The notes under the pieces are model-generated. The model had not been told where the DNA came from, searched no databases, and worked only from the letters and a program-made list of their open reading frames with translations. Source: an uncultured Collinsella sp. (lineage in GTDB: Bacteria > Actinomycetota > Coriobacteriia > Coriobacteriales > Coriobacteriaceae). From it: a stretch of DNA of 32,027 bases. Positions 16,138-23,130 of this stretch are shown piece by piece (the first letter of the stretch is position 1; every line of letters starts with the position of its first letter). The position numbers and the translations under genes were made by a program. The stretch covers positions 1 to 32,027 of the forward strand of contig UQHT01000030.1 in assembly GCA_900540875.1 (NCBI GenBank). The letters run 5' to 3'.

Positions 16138-17075
16138 TGGTTTCTCCCGGGGCAGGTCTTTCCGCCGTTGCGATCGTCGGTCCGACGGCGGTTGGTAAGA
16201 GTGATGTTGCCGACCGTTTGGCAGCTCGTCTTTCGTCCGAAGTGCTGTCGTGCGATGCGATGCAAATCTATCGCGGCATGGACATCGGTACCGCAAAGAT
16301 GGCGCCCGATGAGTGCACGGCGCCGCTGCGTCTCGTCGACATTGTAGAGCCGGGTGTGGCATATTCTGCTGCGCTTTATCAGGCTGACGCCCGCGCGCAT
16401 GTTGAACGTCTCCTTGGTTCGGGTTGCCTGCCGGTTTTTTGCGGAGGTACGGGGCTGTATCTCAAGGCCGCCCTCGATGAGATGGACTTTCCCTCGGGTG
16501 AACTTGAGGACGATCGGCGTGCGGGCTATCAGGAGCTTGCCGAGCGTATTGGCGAGGAAGAACTGCATGCCTTGCTTGCCGAGCGCGATCCAGAATCGGC
16601 TGCTGTTATTCATCCCCATAACGTGCGCCGTGTGATTCGTGCGCTCGAGATGCATGATGATGGCGTCTCCTATGCGCAGCAAAAGTCGCAGTTTAGTGTT
16701 CCGCACGAGCATTATCATGCCCTATGGTTTGGTCTGACGCGTAATCGCGAGGTGCTCTACGAGCGCATTAACCAGCGCGTCGATCTGATGTTTGGGCAGG
16801 GTCTTGTCGATGAGGTCCGCGGTCTTATGGGCCAGGGGCTGGGAGATGCCTTGACGTCGATGCAGGCAATTGGCTATAAAGAGATCATCGATGCTTTCAA
16901 TGGCGTGATGAGCATGGATGAGGCTCGCGAACTCATTAAGATGCGTTCGCGTCGTTATGCCAAGCGTCAGCTTTCGTGGTTTAAGCGCGATGACCGTATC
17001 GTGTGGTTTGATATAGATGAATGTACGATCGATGAGGTCGTTGAGGATATCCTGCATCGTATTGAGGCTGCCTAA
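16137..17075 (+). CDS. miaA: tRNA dimethylallyltransferase MiaA
   Basis: 312-aa enzyme transferring a dimethylallyl group to A37 of tRNAs that read codons starting with U. The P-loop GPTAVGKS is at residues 15-22. Further family marks are DAMQIYRGMDIGTAK, FCGGTGLYLKAALD, and NVRRVIRALE, with QAIGYKEI and MRSRRYAKRQLSWFKRD near the C-terminus. It overlaps miaB by one base upstream and hflX by one base downstream (TAATG both times), so the three genes form one tight operon. Confidence 0.95.
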   Translation: MVSPGAGLSAVAIVGPTAVGKSDVADRLAARLSSEVLSCDAMQIYRGMDIGTAKMAPDECTAPLRLVDIVEPGVAYSAALYQADARAHVERLLGSGCLPVFCGGTGLYLKAALDEMDFPSGELEDDRRAGYQELAERIGEEELHALLAERDPESAAVIHPHNVRRVIRALEMHDDGVSYAQQKSQFSVPHEHYHALWFGLTRNREVLYERINQRVDLMFGQGLVDEVRGLMGQGLGDALTSMQAIGYKEIIDAFNGVMSMDEARELIKMRSRRYAKRQLSWFKRDDRIVWFDIDECTIDEVVEDILHRIEAA

Positions 17076-18364
17076 TGGCCCGTTTCCCCCTTGTTCCCAC
17101 GGCACCCGAGCCCGAGCGTGCCATTTTAGTTGGTGTTGAGTGGCGCGACAATGCATGGCCGCTCGATCGCTCGCTTGATGAGCTGGAGCGTCTTGCCCAC
17201 ACGGCTGGTGCCCAGTGCGTGGCACGCTTGTCGCAGCGTTTGGTAAAGCCGTATCCTAAATCGTTTATCGGTTCCGGTAAGGTAGAGGAGCTTTGCGGCC
17301 TGGTACATCGCATGGATGCCGATGTCGTTATTTTTGACGACGACCTGACCCCCTCGCAGCAATCCTATTTGGAGAAAGCCGTGGGCGAGCCGGTAAAGAT
17401 TATCGATCGTACAGCACTGATCCTGGATATCTTTGGCCTGCATGCTCAGACGCGTGAGGGACGCCTGCAGGTACAGCTGGCACAGCTTCAATATTTGTTG
17501 CCTCGCCTGCGTGGCATGTGGAGCCATCTCGCCAAGGAGCAGACGCGCGGCGGCATCGGCTCACGTTTTGGTCAGGGCGAAAGTCAGCTCGAGGTCGACC
17601 GTCGCCTCATTCGTAATAAGATCGCTGCGCTTCGTCGTGAGCTCAAGCAGGTTGAACAGCGTCGCGATGTTCAATCCAAGAGCCGCATTGAGTCACCGGC
17701 GTTTCGCGTCGCGTTAGCCGGTTATACCAATGCCGGTAAATCGACGTTGCTCAATCGTCTGACCGGCTCTACGGTACTTTCGCAGGACAAGCTGTTTGCT
17801 ACGCTCGACCCTACGACGCGTTCGTATCGTCTGCCCGGCGGTCGCGGCATGACGATTACCGATACCGTCGGCTTTATTCAAAAGCTGCCCCATGGTCTGG
17901 TCGATGCCTTTAAATCGACGCTGTCCGAGGTTTTGGGTGCCGATCTAATTCTCAAAGTCGTAGATGCGTCTGACGAGGACTATGAGCGGCAGCTGGAGGC
18001 TGTCGACCGCGTGCTTGATGAGATCGGCGCCGGAGAGCGTTTAACGCTGACCGTATTCAATAAAATCGATCTTCTCGATAGCGTCGATCGATTGAGTTTC
18101 CGTCGTCGCTATCCGGAGGCCGTTCTGTTCTCGGCCCAAACGGGCGAGGGGCTCGACGATCTCGTCGACCGGATTGCTCGCGAGGCAGCTGCCACCGATG
18201 TGTTGCTCTCCGCTGATATCCCGTATCGCGAGGGCGCTCTCATCACGCTGGTGCATGAGCAGGGAACCCTTCTGCATGAGGAATATCTCGAGGACGGCGT
18301 TCGCATTGTGGCGAAGTTGCCGGCTCGTATTGCACCGCGGCTCGAGCGCTATCGCACCGAGTAG
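17075..18364 (+). CDS. hflX: GTPase HflX
   Basis: 429-aa ribosome-associated GTPase that in other bacteria splits stalled ribosomes under stress. The N-terminal HflX domain (~20-190) contains the VIFDDDLTPSQQSYLEKA and QLAQLQYLLPRLRGM segments. The glycine-rich part reads GIGSRFGQGESQLE. G1 GYTNAGKST lies at ~215-224, G3 is in DTVGFIQKLP, and G4 is NKIDLL. Its ATG overlaps the miaA stop. Its last 16 bases overlap, convergently, the 3' end of the gene on the other strand, and I see no terminator between them. Confidence 0.95.
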   Translation: MARFPLVPTAPEPERAILVGVEWRDNAWPLDRSLDELERLAHTAGAQCVARLSQRLVKPYPKSFIGSGKVEELCGLVHRMDADVVIFDDDLTPSQQSYLEKAVGEPVKIIDRTALILDIFGLHAQTREGRLQVQLAQLQYLLPRLRGMWSHLAKEQTRGGIGSRFGQGESQLEVDRRLIRNKIAALRRELKQVEQRRDVQSKSRIESPAFRVALAGYTNAGKSTLLNRLTGSTVLSQDKLFATLDPTTRSYRLPGGRGMTITDTVGFIQKLPHGLVDAFKSTLSEVLGADLILKVVDASDEDYERQLEAVDRVLDEIGAGERLTLTVFNKIDLLDSVDRLSFRRRYPEAVLFSAQTGEGLDDLVDRIAREAAATDVLLSADIPYREGALITLVHEQGTLLHEEYLEDGVRIVAKLPARIAPRLERYRTE

Positions 18365-19053
18365 ACGAGCTCCAAAATGCCCAGAATGATGGGCTGATGC
18401 AGCAGATAAAAGGGGAGAGCGTGACGTCCAAGGCTGGCGAGCGCCGGCAGGGGGTTGGCGTAGGCCCAGCTAGGGACGGTCTTATCGATTCCCTGCGCTA
18501 TGTGTGCGGCGAAGTATCCTGCAAGATACATAAAGATAAACGGGATGATGGGGTAGTAATCACCTGAGATAAACCCAGGGCTCGGAAATCCCAGCCACGC
18601 CAGGTAGGGGACAGGGTAGATCGTTTTGGGGATGCTCCAGGTGATTGCGAACAACATAAGGCATAGGGGCATGCCCCATCTCGCCGTTATCTTCTTAAGG
18701 ACGGGATCGGTCAACGCCACGATGCCGGTGCATGCGGCCATGCAGTAGATGATGCCAAAATTAACCGAATCGTCGACTGAGACAAGTGTTGTTGCCAACC
18801 AGACTACGAGTGCTGCTAAGGCGTATTTGGCGGCACGTTTGATATTGTTGCGCGAAAGGGTGCACATCCAACCGGCGATAAACAAAAATACCCAGCTGAT
18901 GCTGGCGCGCCAGATGTCTTGAAAGGCTGACTGGGTAAACCAGGGCATATCCCAGCCGTACAGGTAGGCGAGATCATAGCAAGCGTGAAAACCTGCCATA
19001 GAAATCATCGTAAACCCGCGGACGGTATCAAATATGGTTATGCGTTTTTGCAT
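18349..19053 (-). CDS. DUF1624-like membrane acyltransferase coupled to lexA
   Basis: 234-aa polytopic membrane protein with about seven hydrophobic helices. It opens with KRITIFDTVRGFTMISMAGFHACYDL, typical of the heparan-alpha-glucosaminide N-acetyltransferase/DUF1624 group of membrane acyltransferase-like proteins, and ends with LGRHALPFYLLHQPIILGI. The substrate is unknown. The ATG shares one base with the lexA stop (TAATG), so it is the second cistron of the lexA transcript and should follow LexA control. The 3' end overlaps that of hflX by 16 bases. Enzymatic activity is inferred from the family alone. Confidence 0.82.
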   Translation of the reverse strand: MQKRITIFDTVRGFTMISMAGFHACYDLAYLYGWDMPWFTQSAFQDIWRASISWVFLFIAGWMCTLSRNNIKRAAKYALAALVVWLATTLVSVDDSVNFGIIYCMAACTGIVALTDPVLKKITARWGMPLCLMLFAITWSIPKTIYPVPYLAWLGFPSPGFISGDYYPIIPFIFMYLAGYFAAHIAQGIDKTVPSWAYANPLPALASLGRHALPFYLLHQPIILGILELVYSVR

Positions 19054-19697
19054 TACGAGAACCGGCGCATCAAGCCGACGACTTTGCCCAGGATAACGGG
19101 ATTCGTTGCATAGATAGGTTCCATGGTGTCGTTCTCGGGCTGCAAGCGCACACGCCCCTGCTCCTTGTAGAACGTCTTGACGGTCGCCGAACCATCAATC
19201 ATGGCCACGACAATTTCGCCGTTCATGGCACTCTTTTGTTCACGGACGATGATGTAATCGCCATTGAAGATGCCGACATTGATCATTGAGCTCCCATGCA
19301 CCTCAAGGATAAAGGAACCCTGATCAGTGGCGATTTCGGTCGGGATAGTAAACGTGTCTTCGATATTCTGCTCGGCCAGAATGGGGATCCCAGCCGCGAC
19401 GCGACCAACGAGCGGTAGCGAGACCGTTCCGCGAGGTGCGGTGGGCTCGTCAGATTTAGAAATTGAGACAGAGGAACCATCCTCGTTAAAGAGTTCCAGG
19501 GCGCGCGGTTTGGTGGCATCGCGCTTGAGTAGCCCGCGCGCCTCCAGGGCAGAGAGATGGGCGTGCACGGTGCTGGGGGAGGAAAGGCCTACGGCAGAAG
19601 CCATCTCGCGCACGCTGGGCGGATAACCCTTCTCCTGCTGATATTCCTTGATGAAGTCGTAAATTTGCTGCTGACGCTTGGTAATTTTGCGAGCCAT
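19053..19697 (-). CDS. lexA: LexA repressor
   Basis: 214-aa SOS repressor and self-cleaving serine protease. A winged HTH fills residues ~1-68, with recognition region PSVREMASAVGLSSPSTVHA. The cleavage bond is A102-G103 in GRVAAGIP. The catalytic dyad is S138 (HGSSM) and K174 (TVKTF). I start it at the ATG at 19697 (MARKITKRQQQIYDF), the conserved N-terminus, with GAGAGGA upstream. An in-frame extension to 19802 would run through the LexA boxes and is rejected. Three near-consensus boxes upstream imply autorepression and shared control with the divergent LysM gene. Confidence 0.96.
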   Translation of the reverse strand: MARKITKRQQQIYDFIKEYQQEKGYPPSVREMASAVGLSSPSTVHAHLSALEARGLLKRDATKPRALELFNEDGSSVSISKSDEPTAPRGTVSLPLVGRVAAGIPILAEQNIEDTFTIPTEIATDQGSFILEVHGSSMINVGIFNGDYIIVREQKSAMNGEIVVAMIDGSATVKTFYKEQGRVRLQPENDTMEPIYATNPVILGKVVGLMRRFS

Positions 19698-19720
19698 CAG
19701 GGCATCCTCTCTACCCATGT

Positions 19721-19734
19721 CAAACAAATGTTCG
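19721..19734. promoter_or_regulatory. LexA box proximal to lexA
   Basis: CAAACAAATGTTCG matches CGAAC-N4-GTTCG at all but one specified base. It lies 24 bases before the lexA start codon, where bound LexA could block lexA transcription. Confidence 0.75.
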
Positions 19735-19742
19735 AATTTTGC

Positions 19743-19770
19743 TTGACAGGAACAACTGTTCGAAGATAAT
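19743..19770 (+). promoter_or_regulatory. promoter of the LysM/SOS division gene
   Basis: A perfect -35 TTGACA (19743-19748), a 16-bp spacer and GATAAT (19765-19770) point rightward to the LysM gene. A LexA box fills the spacer. Confidence 0.82.
19749..19762. promoter_or_regulatory. central LexA box
   Basis: GGAACAACTGTTCG has one mismatch to CGAAC-N4-GTTCG. It occupies the spacer of the rightward promoter, the same geometry as at recA. Confidence 0.82.
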
Positions 19771-19776
19771 AATAAC

Positions 19777-19790
19777 CGAACATTCGTTCT
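19777..19790. promoter_or_regulatory. distal LexA box
   Basis: CGAACATTCGTTCT has one mismatch to the consensus. On the minus strand it lies just upstream of a TATTAT sequence (within 19766-19774) that may be the lexA -10, although no good -35 accompanies it. On the plus strand it lies just past the LysM-gene -10, over the likely start site. Confidence 0.75.
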
Positions 19791-19860
19791 CGCGCTAGAC
19801 ATTTTTGTCCGCGCGGCTTGATAAAACTGTTCTCAGCAAAACACGCGAGAGGAGAACATG

Positions 19861-20310
19861 ATGAACGTAACGAATATGGTCCAGGGAAACCTCGCCCTTA
19901 AGCTCGAGACGCCTGCAGAACCCACTTTTACGGTTGTTCAGGGTGGCCGCTCCGGCTTTCAGCCTTTGACCGTAAAGCCTGTGCGCAATCAGCAGGCTGT
20001 AGTCGCGCCGGCCCGCGTTGCCCTGAAGGTTCCGACGATTGTCGCCGTCGCCGTTGCGCTTACGCTCTTCTTTGTCCTCGCTACTTCGGTCTTTAGCGCT
20101 CGTCACGCCGCGTATGCCGAGTTCGTTTCCAACATTACTTACGAGACCATTCGCGTTCAGACTGGCGATTCTCTTTGGTCGCTTGCCGAGGAATATCCAA
20201 TCGAAGGCCTTTCCACGCAAGAGACTTCCGACATGATCCGTAACGTCAATCATCTGGAGCATGGTTCGCTCGCCGCCGGTGCGCATCTTAAGGTTCCTGC
20301 TCGTTCGTAA
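19861..20310 (+). CDS. LysM membrane protein, YneA/ChiZ-like SOS division inhibitor
   Basis: 149 aa. A Pro/Val-rich cytoplasmic N-terminus (~55 aa) is followed by one transmembrane helix (VPTIVAVAVALTLFFVLATSVF) and an external LysM domain (ETIRVQTGDSLWSLAEEY ... GAHLKVP) that would bind peptidoglycan. This layout and the divergent position from lexA match Bacillus YneA and mycobacterial Rv2719c/ChiZ, which block division during SOS. AGGAG at 19850-19854 is 6 nt from the ATG at 19861 and only 3 nt from the ATG at 19858, so the first is preferred. The promoter carries a LexA box. The N-terminus is longer than in YneA, and the inhibitor function is inferred. Confidence 0.85.
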   Translation: MNVTNMVQGNLALKLETPAEPTFTVVQGGRSGFQPLTVKPVRNQQAVVAPARVALKVPTIVAVAVALTLFFVLATSVFSARHAAYAEFVSNITYETIRVQTGDSLWSLAEEYPIEGLSTQETSDMIRNVNHLEHGSLAAGAHLKVPARS

Positions 20311-20323
20311 TCATTATCGCGCT

Positions 20324-20367
20324 GCGCATGGTACCCTTGTTATCGTTTAAGAGGAGGTACCATGCGC
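20324..20367 (+). promoter_or_regulatory. stem covering the nrdR start codon
   Basis: GCGCATGGTACC (20324-20335) is a perfect 12-bp complement of GGTACCATGCGC (20356-20367), with a 20-nt loop. The right arm includes the last two bases of the AGGAGG ribosome site (20352-20357) and the whole nrdR ATG (20362-20364). If it folds in RNA it would hide the translation start. Confidence 0.7.
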
Positions 20368-20805
20368 TGTCCCAAATGCGGCAAGGCACATACCCGCGTC
20401 GTTGATTCCCGTATGCAGGAGTCAAATAACACCATTAAGCGCCGTCGCGAATGTTGCTCGTGTAACTACCGCTTTACAACGTTTGAGCGATGCGAGGACC
20501 CTATCGAGGTCATTAAGTCAGATGGAACCAAGCAGCGGTTCGATCGCAATAAGCTTCTTGTCGGCTTGATGCGCGCCACCATCAAACGCGATATCGATAC
20601 TAAGAAGCTCAATGAGATTATCGACGACATCGAGGTCGAGCTGCGCTCTCGCACACTGACGGCCGTCACGTCCCATGAGTTGGGTGACATGGTGCTCAAG
20701 CGCTTGGCCAAGATTGACAAGGTGGCGTACATCCGCTTTGCCTCGGTCTACCGCGATTTCAAAGACGTCGATGAGTTTCTGCAAGAGCTCGACAAGCTAA
20801 GGTGA
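20362..20805 (+). CDS. nrdR: Transcriptional repressor NrdR
   Basis: 147-aa repressor of ribonucleotide reductase genes that senses ATP/dATP. The N-terminal zinc ribbon uses C3, C6, C31 and C34 (MRCPKCG ... CCSCNYRFTTFE). The ATP-cone domain (~49-139) starts at VIKSDGTKQRFDRNKL and contains VAYIRFASVYRDFKDVDEF. Length and both domains are complete. It follows the LysM gene by 51 bases, an order also known in mycobacteria, and dut begins 4 bases after its stop. Together nrdR and dut concern dNTP supply and dUTP removal, which fits expression next to the SOS genes. Confidence 0.97.
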   Translation: MRCPKCGKAHTRVVDSRMQESNNTIKRRRECCSCNYRFTTFERCEDPIEVIKSDGTKQRFDRNKLLVGLMRATIKRDIDTKKLNEIIDDIEVELRSRTLTAVTSHELGDMVLKRLAKIDKVAYIRFASVYRDFKDVDEFLQELDKLR

Positions 20806-20809
20806 TTCC

Positions 20810-21253
20810 ATGTCCAACATTACCGTTAACATAAAGCGTCTCGATCCCACCGTCGAGCTTCCCAAATACGCCCATCCCACTGATGCCGGCTTGGATTTGC
20901 GCTCCAACGAGGACTGCGTCCTGAAGCCCTTCGAACGCCGTCTGGTCTCTACGGGGCTGGCCATCGCCCTGCCCGATGGCTACGCCGGCTTCGTCCAGCC
21001 CCGCAGCGGCTTGGCCATCAAGCAGGGCCTGTCTATAGTCAATACGCCGGGCCTCATCGACGCTCACTACCGAGGAGAACTCAAGGTTATCCTCATCAAC
21101 CTGGATCCCACCAACGACATCCAAATCAACAAAGGCGACCGCATAGCCCAACTCGTCATCCAAGAAGTCCCCACGGTCAATCTCATAGAAGTAGAAGAAC
21201 TAGACGAAACCGACCGAGGAGCCGGCGGTTTCGGTTCTAGCGGCGTATTGTAA
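20810..21253 (+). CDS. dut: dUTP diphosphatase
   Basis: 147-aa trimeric dUTPase converting dUTP to dUMP. All five family motifs are present: TDAGLDLR (24-31), PRSGL (64-68), TPGLIDAHYRG (79-89), GDRIAQLVI (109-117) and the flexible C-terminal P-loop-like RGAGGFGSSG (136-145). The ribosome site AAGGTGA overlaps the nrdR stop. From about 21080 codon choice drifts towards less common codons. The large palindromic region begins directly after the stop. Confidence 0.96.
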   Translation: MSNITVNIKRLDPTVELPKYAHPTDAGLDLRSNEDCVLKPFERRLVSTGLAIALPDGYAGFVQPRSGLAIKQGLSIVNTPGLIDAHYRGELKVILINLDPTNDIQINKGDRIAQLVIQEVPTVNLIEVEELDETDRGAGGFGSSGVL

Positions 21254-21258
21254 TGTCC

Positions 21259-21362
21259 GCTCACCCGTGGGAGGCCCCTATATATCATTCCATGCTCAAA
21301 CATTCTCGCTGCGCTGCGAAACTGCGCGTGGAACGATATATAGGGGTCTCCCACGGGTGAGC
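21259..21362. repeat. palindromic element A
   Basis: Outer arms 21259-21286 and 21335-21362 are 28-bp complements with a single G-U-type difference. They enclose a 48-nt core (21287-21334). The core is itself weakly self-complementary at its ends (ATTCCATG with CGTGGAAC). The left core, with part of the arm (21282-21309), recurs inverted in elements B and C. As RNA from either strand it forms a hairpin of over 100 nt right after dut, so it may also end transcription. No T-run follows. Confidence 0.9.
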
Positions 21363-21372
21363 TACGTTTACT

Positions 21373-21420
21373 TGCTAGCGGCTACGCCGGGTTCGCCCCA
21401 GTTAGAGCCTGCGAAGGTAG
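21373..21420. pseudogene. possible degraded copy of the 3' end of the adjacent glycosyltransferase gene
   Basis: The sequence from GCTAGCGG through CGCCCCAGT to GAAGG resembles 21709-21757, the stop codon and last codons of the minus-strand gene (…YWGE-P…). It has small gaps and about three quarters of bases alike by eye. The preceding arm of element A aligns in the same register with element C, so a segment of roughly 100 bp may be a diverged direct duplication. Confidence 0.35.
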
Positions 21421-21440
21421 AAACAAATAATCTAATAACA

Positions 21441-21487
21441 GTTAGTTGATACGACAAAGGAACTGTTCCTTTGTCGTATCAACTAAC
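21441..21487. repeat. perfect 47-bp palindrome
   Basis: Arms 21441-21463 and 21465-21487 are exact 23-bp complements around a single central T. The flanks are A/T-rich and no T-run follows. It is unlike the elements on either side. It may be a mobile-element end pair, a protein site or a very strong hairpin; the sequence does not decide. Confidence 0.92.
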
Positions 21488-21521
21488 CAGTAAGAATAAT
21501 TTTGTTACAAGCAAGAAGCCT

Positions 21522-21624
21522 CCCGTTCGGGGCTCACCCATATCGTTCCACGCGCAGTTTCGCAGCGAGCGCAGCGAAGCGAGAATGTTTGAGCATGGAA
21601 TGATATGGGTGAGCCCCGAACGGG
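21522..21624. repeat. palindromic element B
   Basis: Outer arms 21522-21544 and 21602-21624 are perfect 23-bp complements (CCCGTTCGGGGCTCACCC…), different in sequence from those of element A. The core between them is the element A core in reverse orientation, with about ten more bases of GCAGCGA-type repetition in the middle. A conserved core with changed but still matched arms is the notable point. Confidence 0.9.
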
Positions 21625-21646
21625 CGGGATTAGTGCGCCCTGCGCA

Positions 21647-21703
21647 GCGAGAATGTTTGAGCATGGGATGATATATAGGGGCCTCCCGCAGGTAAGCGGA
21701 CAT
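21647..21703. repeat. half-element C
   Basis: The segment 21647-21674 repeats the right core half of element B with one change. It continues through TATAGGGGCCTCCC to GCGGACA, matching the reverse complement of the left side of element A, including its outer flank TGTCCGC. The second arm is missing. It ends 7 bases before the stop of the minus-strand gene. Confidence 0.85.
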
Positions 21704-21710
21704 AAAGACG

Positions 21711-23012
21711 CTAGCGGATATGCGCGGGTTTTTCGCCCCAGTAGAAGCGGCAGAAGGCTCGTTTGCGCTTTTGGGGTTTGCCTACGAGCTCCATGGCGGC
21801 GATGGCTATGTCTTCGGCTGCGTGGGGACGGCGCAGCACTTCGCCATTGATGAGCAGTGCCTTGAGCGACTCGGGATGATCGTGGAGATGACGCAGCGTC
21901 ACGATGAGTTCTCGTGCGGTGGTGACATGCATGCTGGCGCCCATGCCGGTGAGCATGGTGGTGTTGGCCTTTTCCTGGCCATAGGACTTGCCCAGCAGGA
22001 TCATCGGCAGATGTGCGCATAGGCACTCGGTGACGGTGAGTCCGCCCGATTTGAGAATTGCCAGGTCGCAGCCGTGCATGAGGGCCGCCATGTCGTCGAC
22101 ATAGTCCAGCACCGTGACATTTTCGAGCTTCATGGCATCGAAGAGTGTCTTGAGGCGGGCGGCGTATTCCTTATCCTTGCCCGGCAAAAAGACAAAGTGC
22201 ATGTCTTCGAAGCTGCGTAGGAAGGGGAGGGTGCGGTCCATCTCCGCGCGAAAGCGAACGTACGGTTGAGGCAAGCTGGCACCGGCCATTACCAGCACGA
22301 CGGTCTTGTCGGTGGGGAGGTTGAACTTAGCTAGCTCTTCCTCGCGATCGTAATCCGTGTCGAATCCGGCGCGAATAGGAATGCCGGTAATGCGAATCTT
22401 TGTCTCGAGCACCTCGCGCGGACGCAGCGTTTCGGCCATAAATTCGTTGGCAACACAGAATAAATCGGTGTCCTTGTGGGGCCACCATCCCTCGACTTCG
22501 TAGTCGGTCGGTACGCAGATGACCGGATAATCGATACCCGTAATTACGCGGGCGCCCACGGCAACATTGGCTGCTGTGATGTGCGTTGCAACCACGGCTA
22601 TGGGCCTGCGGCTACGAATATATTCGTTGAAGGCGGGGAACATAATTCGCGACCATGCCGTTCCGCCACCCCAGAGAAGATGTCCCGTAAGCGTATATCG
22701 CCAGGTCAGGTCGTAAATGGGGCGCGTGGCTCCCGTAAAAGAAGCCGCGGTCTTATTGCCGTCGAATTTAATACGTCCAAAATCAAGGATATCGAGCACT
22801 TCAATCTCAATATCCTCGGGGATGCCATTGGTGCCGCGGATGAGGTCGAATGCCTGCGCTATCGCATTTGCGGCGGCCTTGTGGCCCGAGCCAACGGAGG
22901 CGTGCACGATGGTCACGAGAGGTTTTTGCTGAGCCAGGAGCGTGGTTTGCTCCGATTGGGGAGTGCTGTGCGTGAGCAGGGGAGCGTCGTCACTCGTCTG
23001 CGCCTGGTCCAT
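21711..23012 (-). CDS. MGDG synthase/UgtP-like diacylglycerol glycosyltransferase
   Basis: 433-aa GT28-type glycosyltransferase. The N-terminal domain has IVHASVGSGHKAAANAIAQAF, the GxGHxxAA region of monogalactosyldiacylglycerol synthases and UgtP. The C-terminal nucleotide-sugar domain has VVLVMAGASLP, LKSGGLTVTECLCAHLPMIL and GQEKANTTML. The likely role is adding sugar from a UDP-sugar to diacylglycerol at the membrane face, giving glycolipids or lipoteichoic acid anchors. The sugar cannot be read. I chose ATG 23012 because AAGGGGAG precedes it at 7 nt; a longer form to 23051 lacks such a site. It diverges from trxB, and its 3' end abuts repeat C. Confidence 0.86.
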   Translation of the reverse strand: MDQAQTSDDAPLLTHSTPQSEQTTLLAQQKPLVTIVHASVGSGHKAAANAIAQAFDLIRGTNGIPEDIEIEVLDILDFGRIKFDGNKTAASFTGATRPIYDLTWRYTLTGHLLWGGGTAWSRIMFPAFNEYIRSRRPIAVVATHITAANVAVGARVITGIDYPVICVPTDYEVEGWWPHKDTDLFCVANEFMAETLRPREVLETKIRITGIPIRAGFDTDYDREEELAKFNLPTDKTVVLVMAGASLPQPYVRFRAEMDRTLPFLRSFEDMHFVFLPGKDKEYAARLKTLFDAMKLENVTVLDYVDDMAALMHGCDLAILKSGGLTVTECLCAHLPMILLGKSYGQEKANTTMLTGMGASMHVTTARELIVTLRHLHDHPESLKALLINGEVLRRPHAAEDIAIAAMELVGKPQKRKRAFCRFYWGEKPAHIR

Positions 23013-23130
23013 CGATAACTCCCCTTCAGCTTTGTAATACGGATTTATCATTGTAGTGCATGAGTGTCACGTTCAGGTAAATTTGGGTACGAGCGCAAAG
23101 AACGACAACGTTTCGACGAAAGGACGCTTC

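Noticed and set aside
19698..19802. N-terminal extension of LexA
   Set aside because: It would be encoded by the operator region and has no family similarity; the conserved N-terminus starts at 19697.
21471..22026. small open frames over the palindromic elements
   Set aside because: They repeat the same short peptide because they translate the repeats; there are no ribosome sites and the frames on both strands are equally open.
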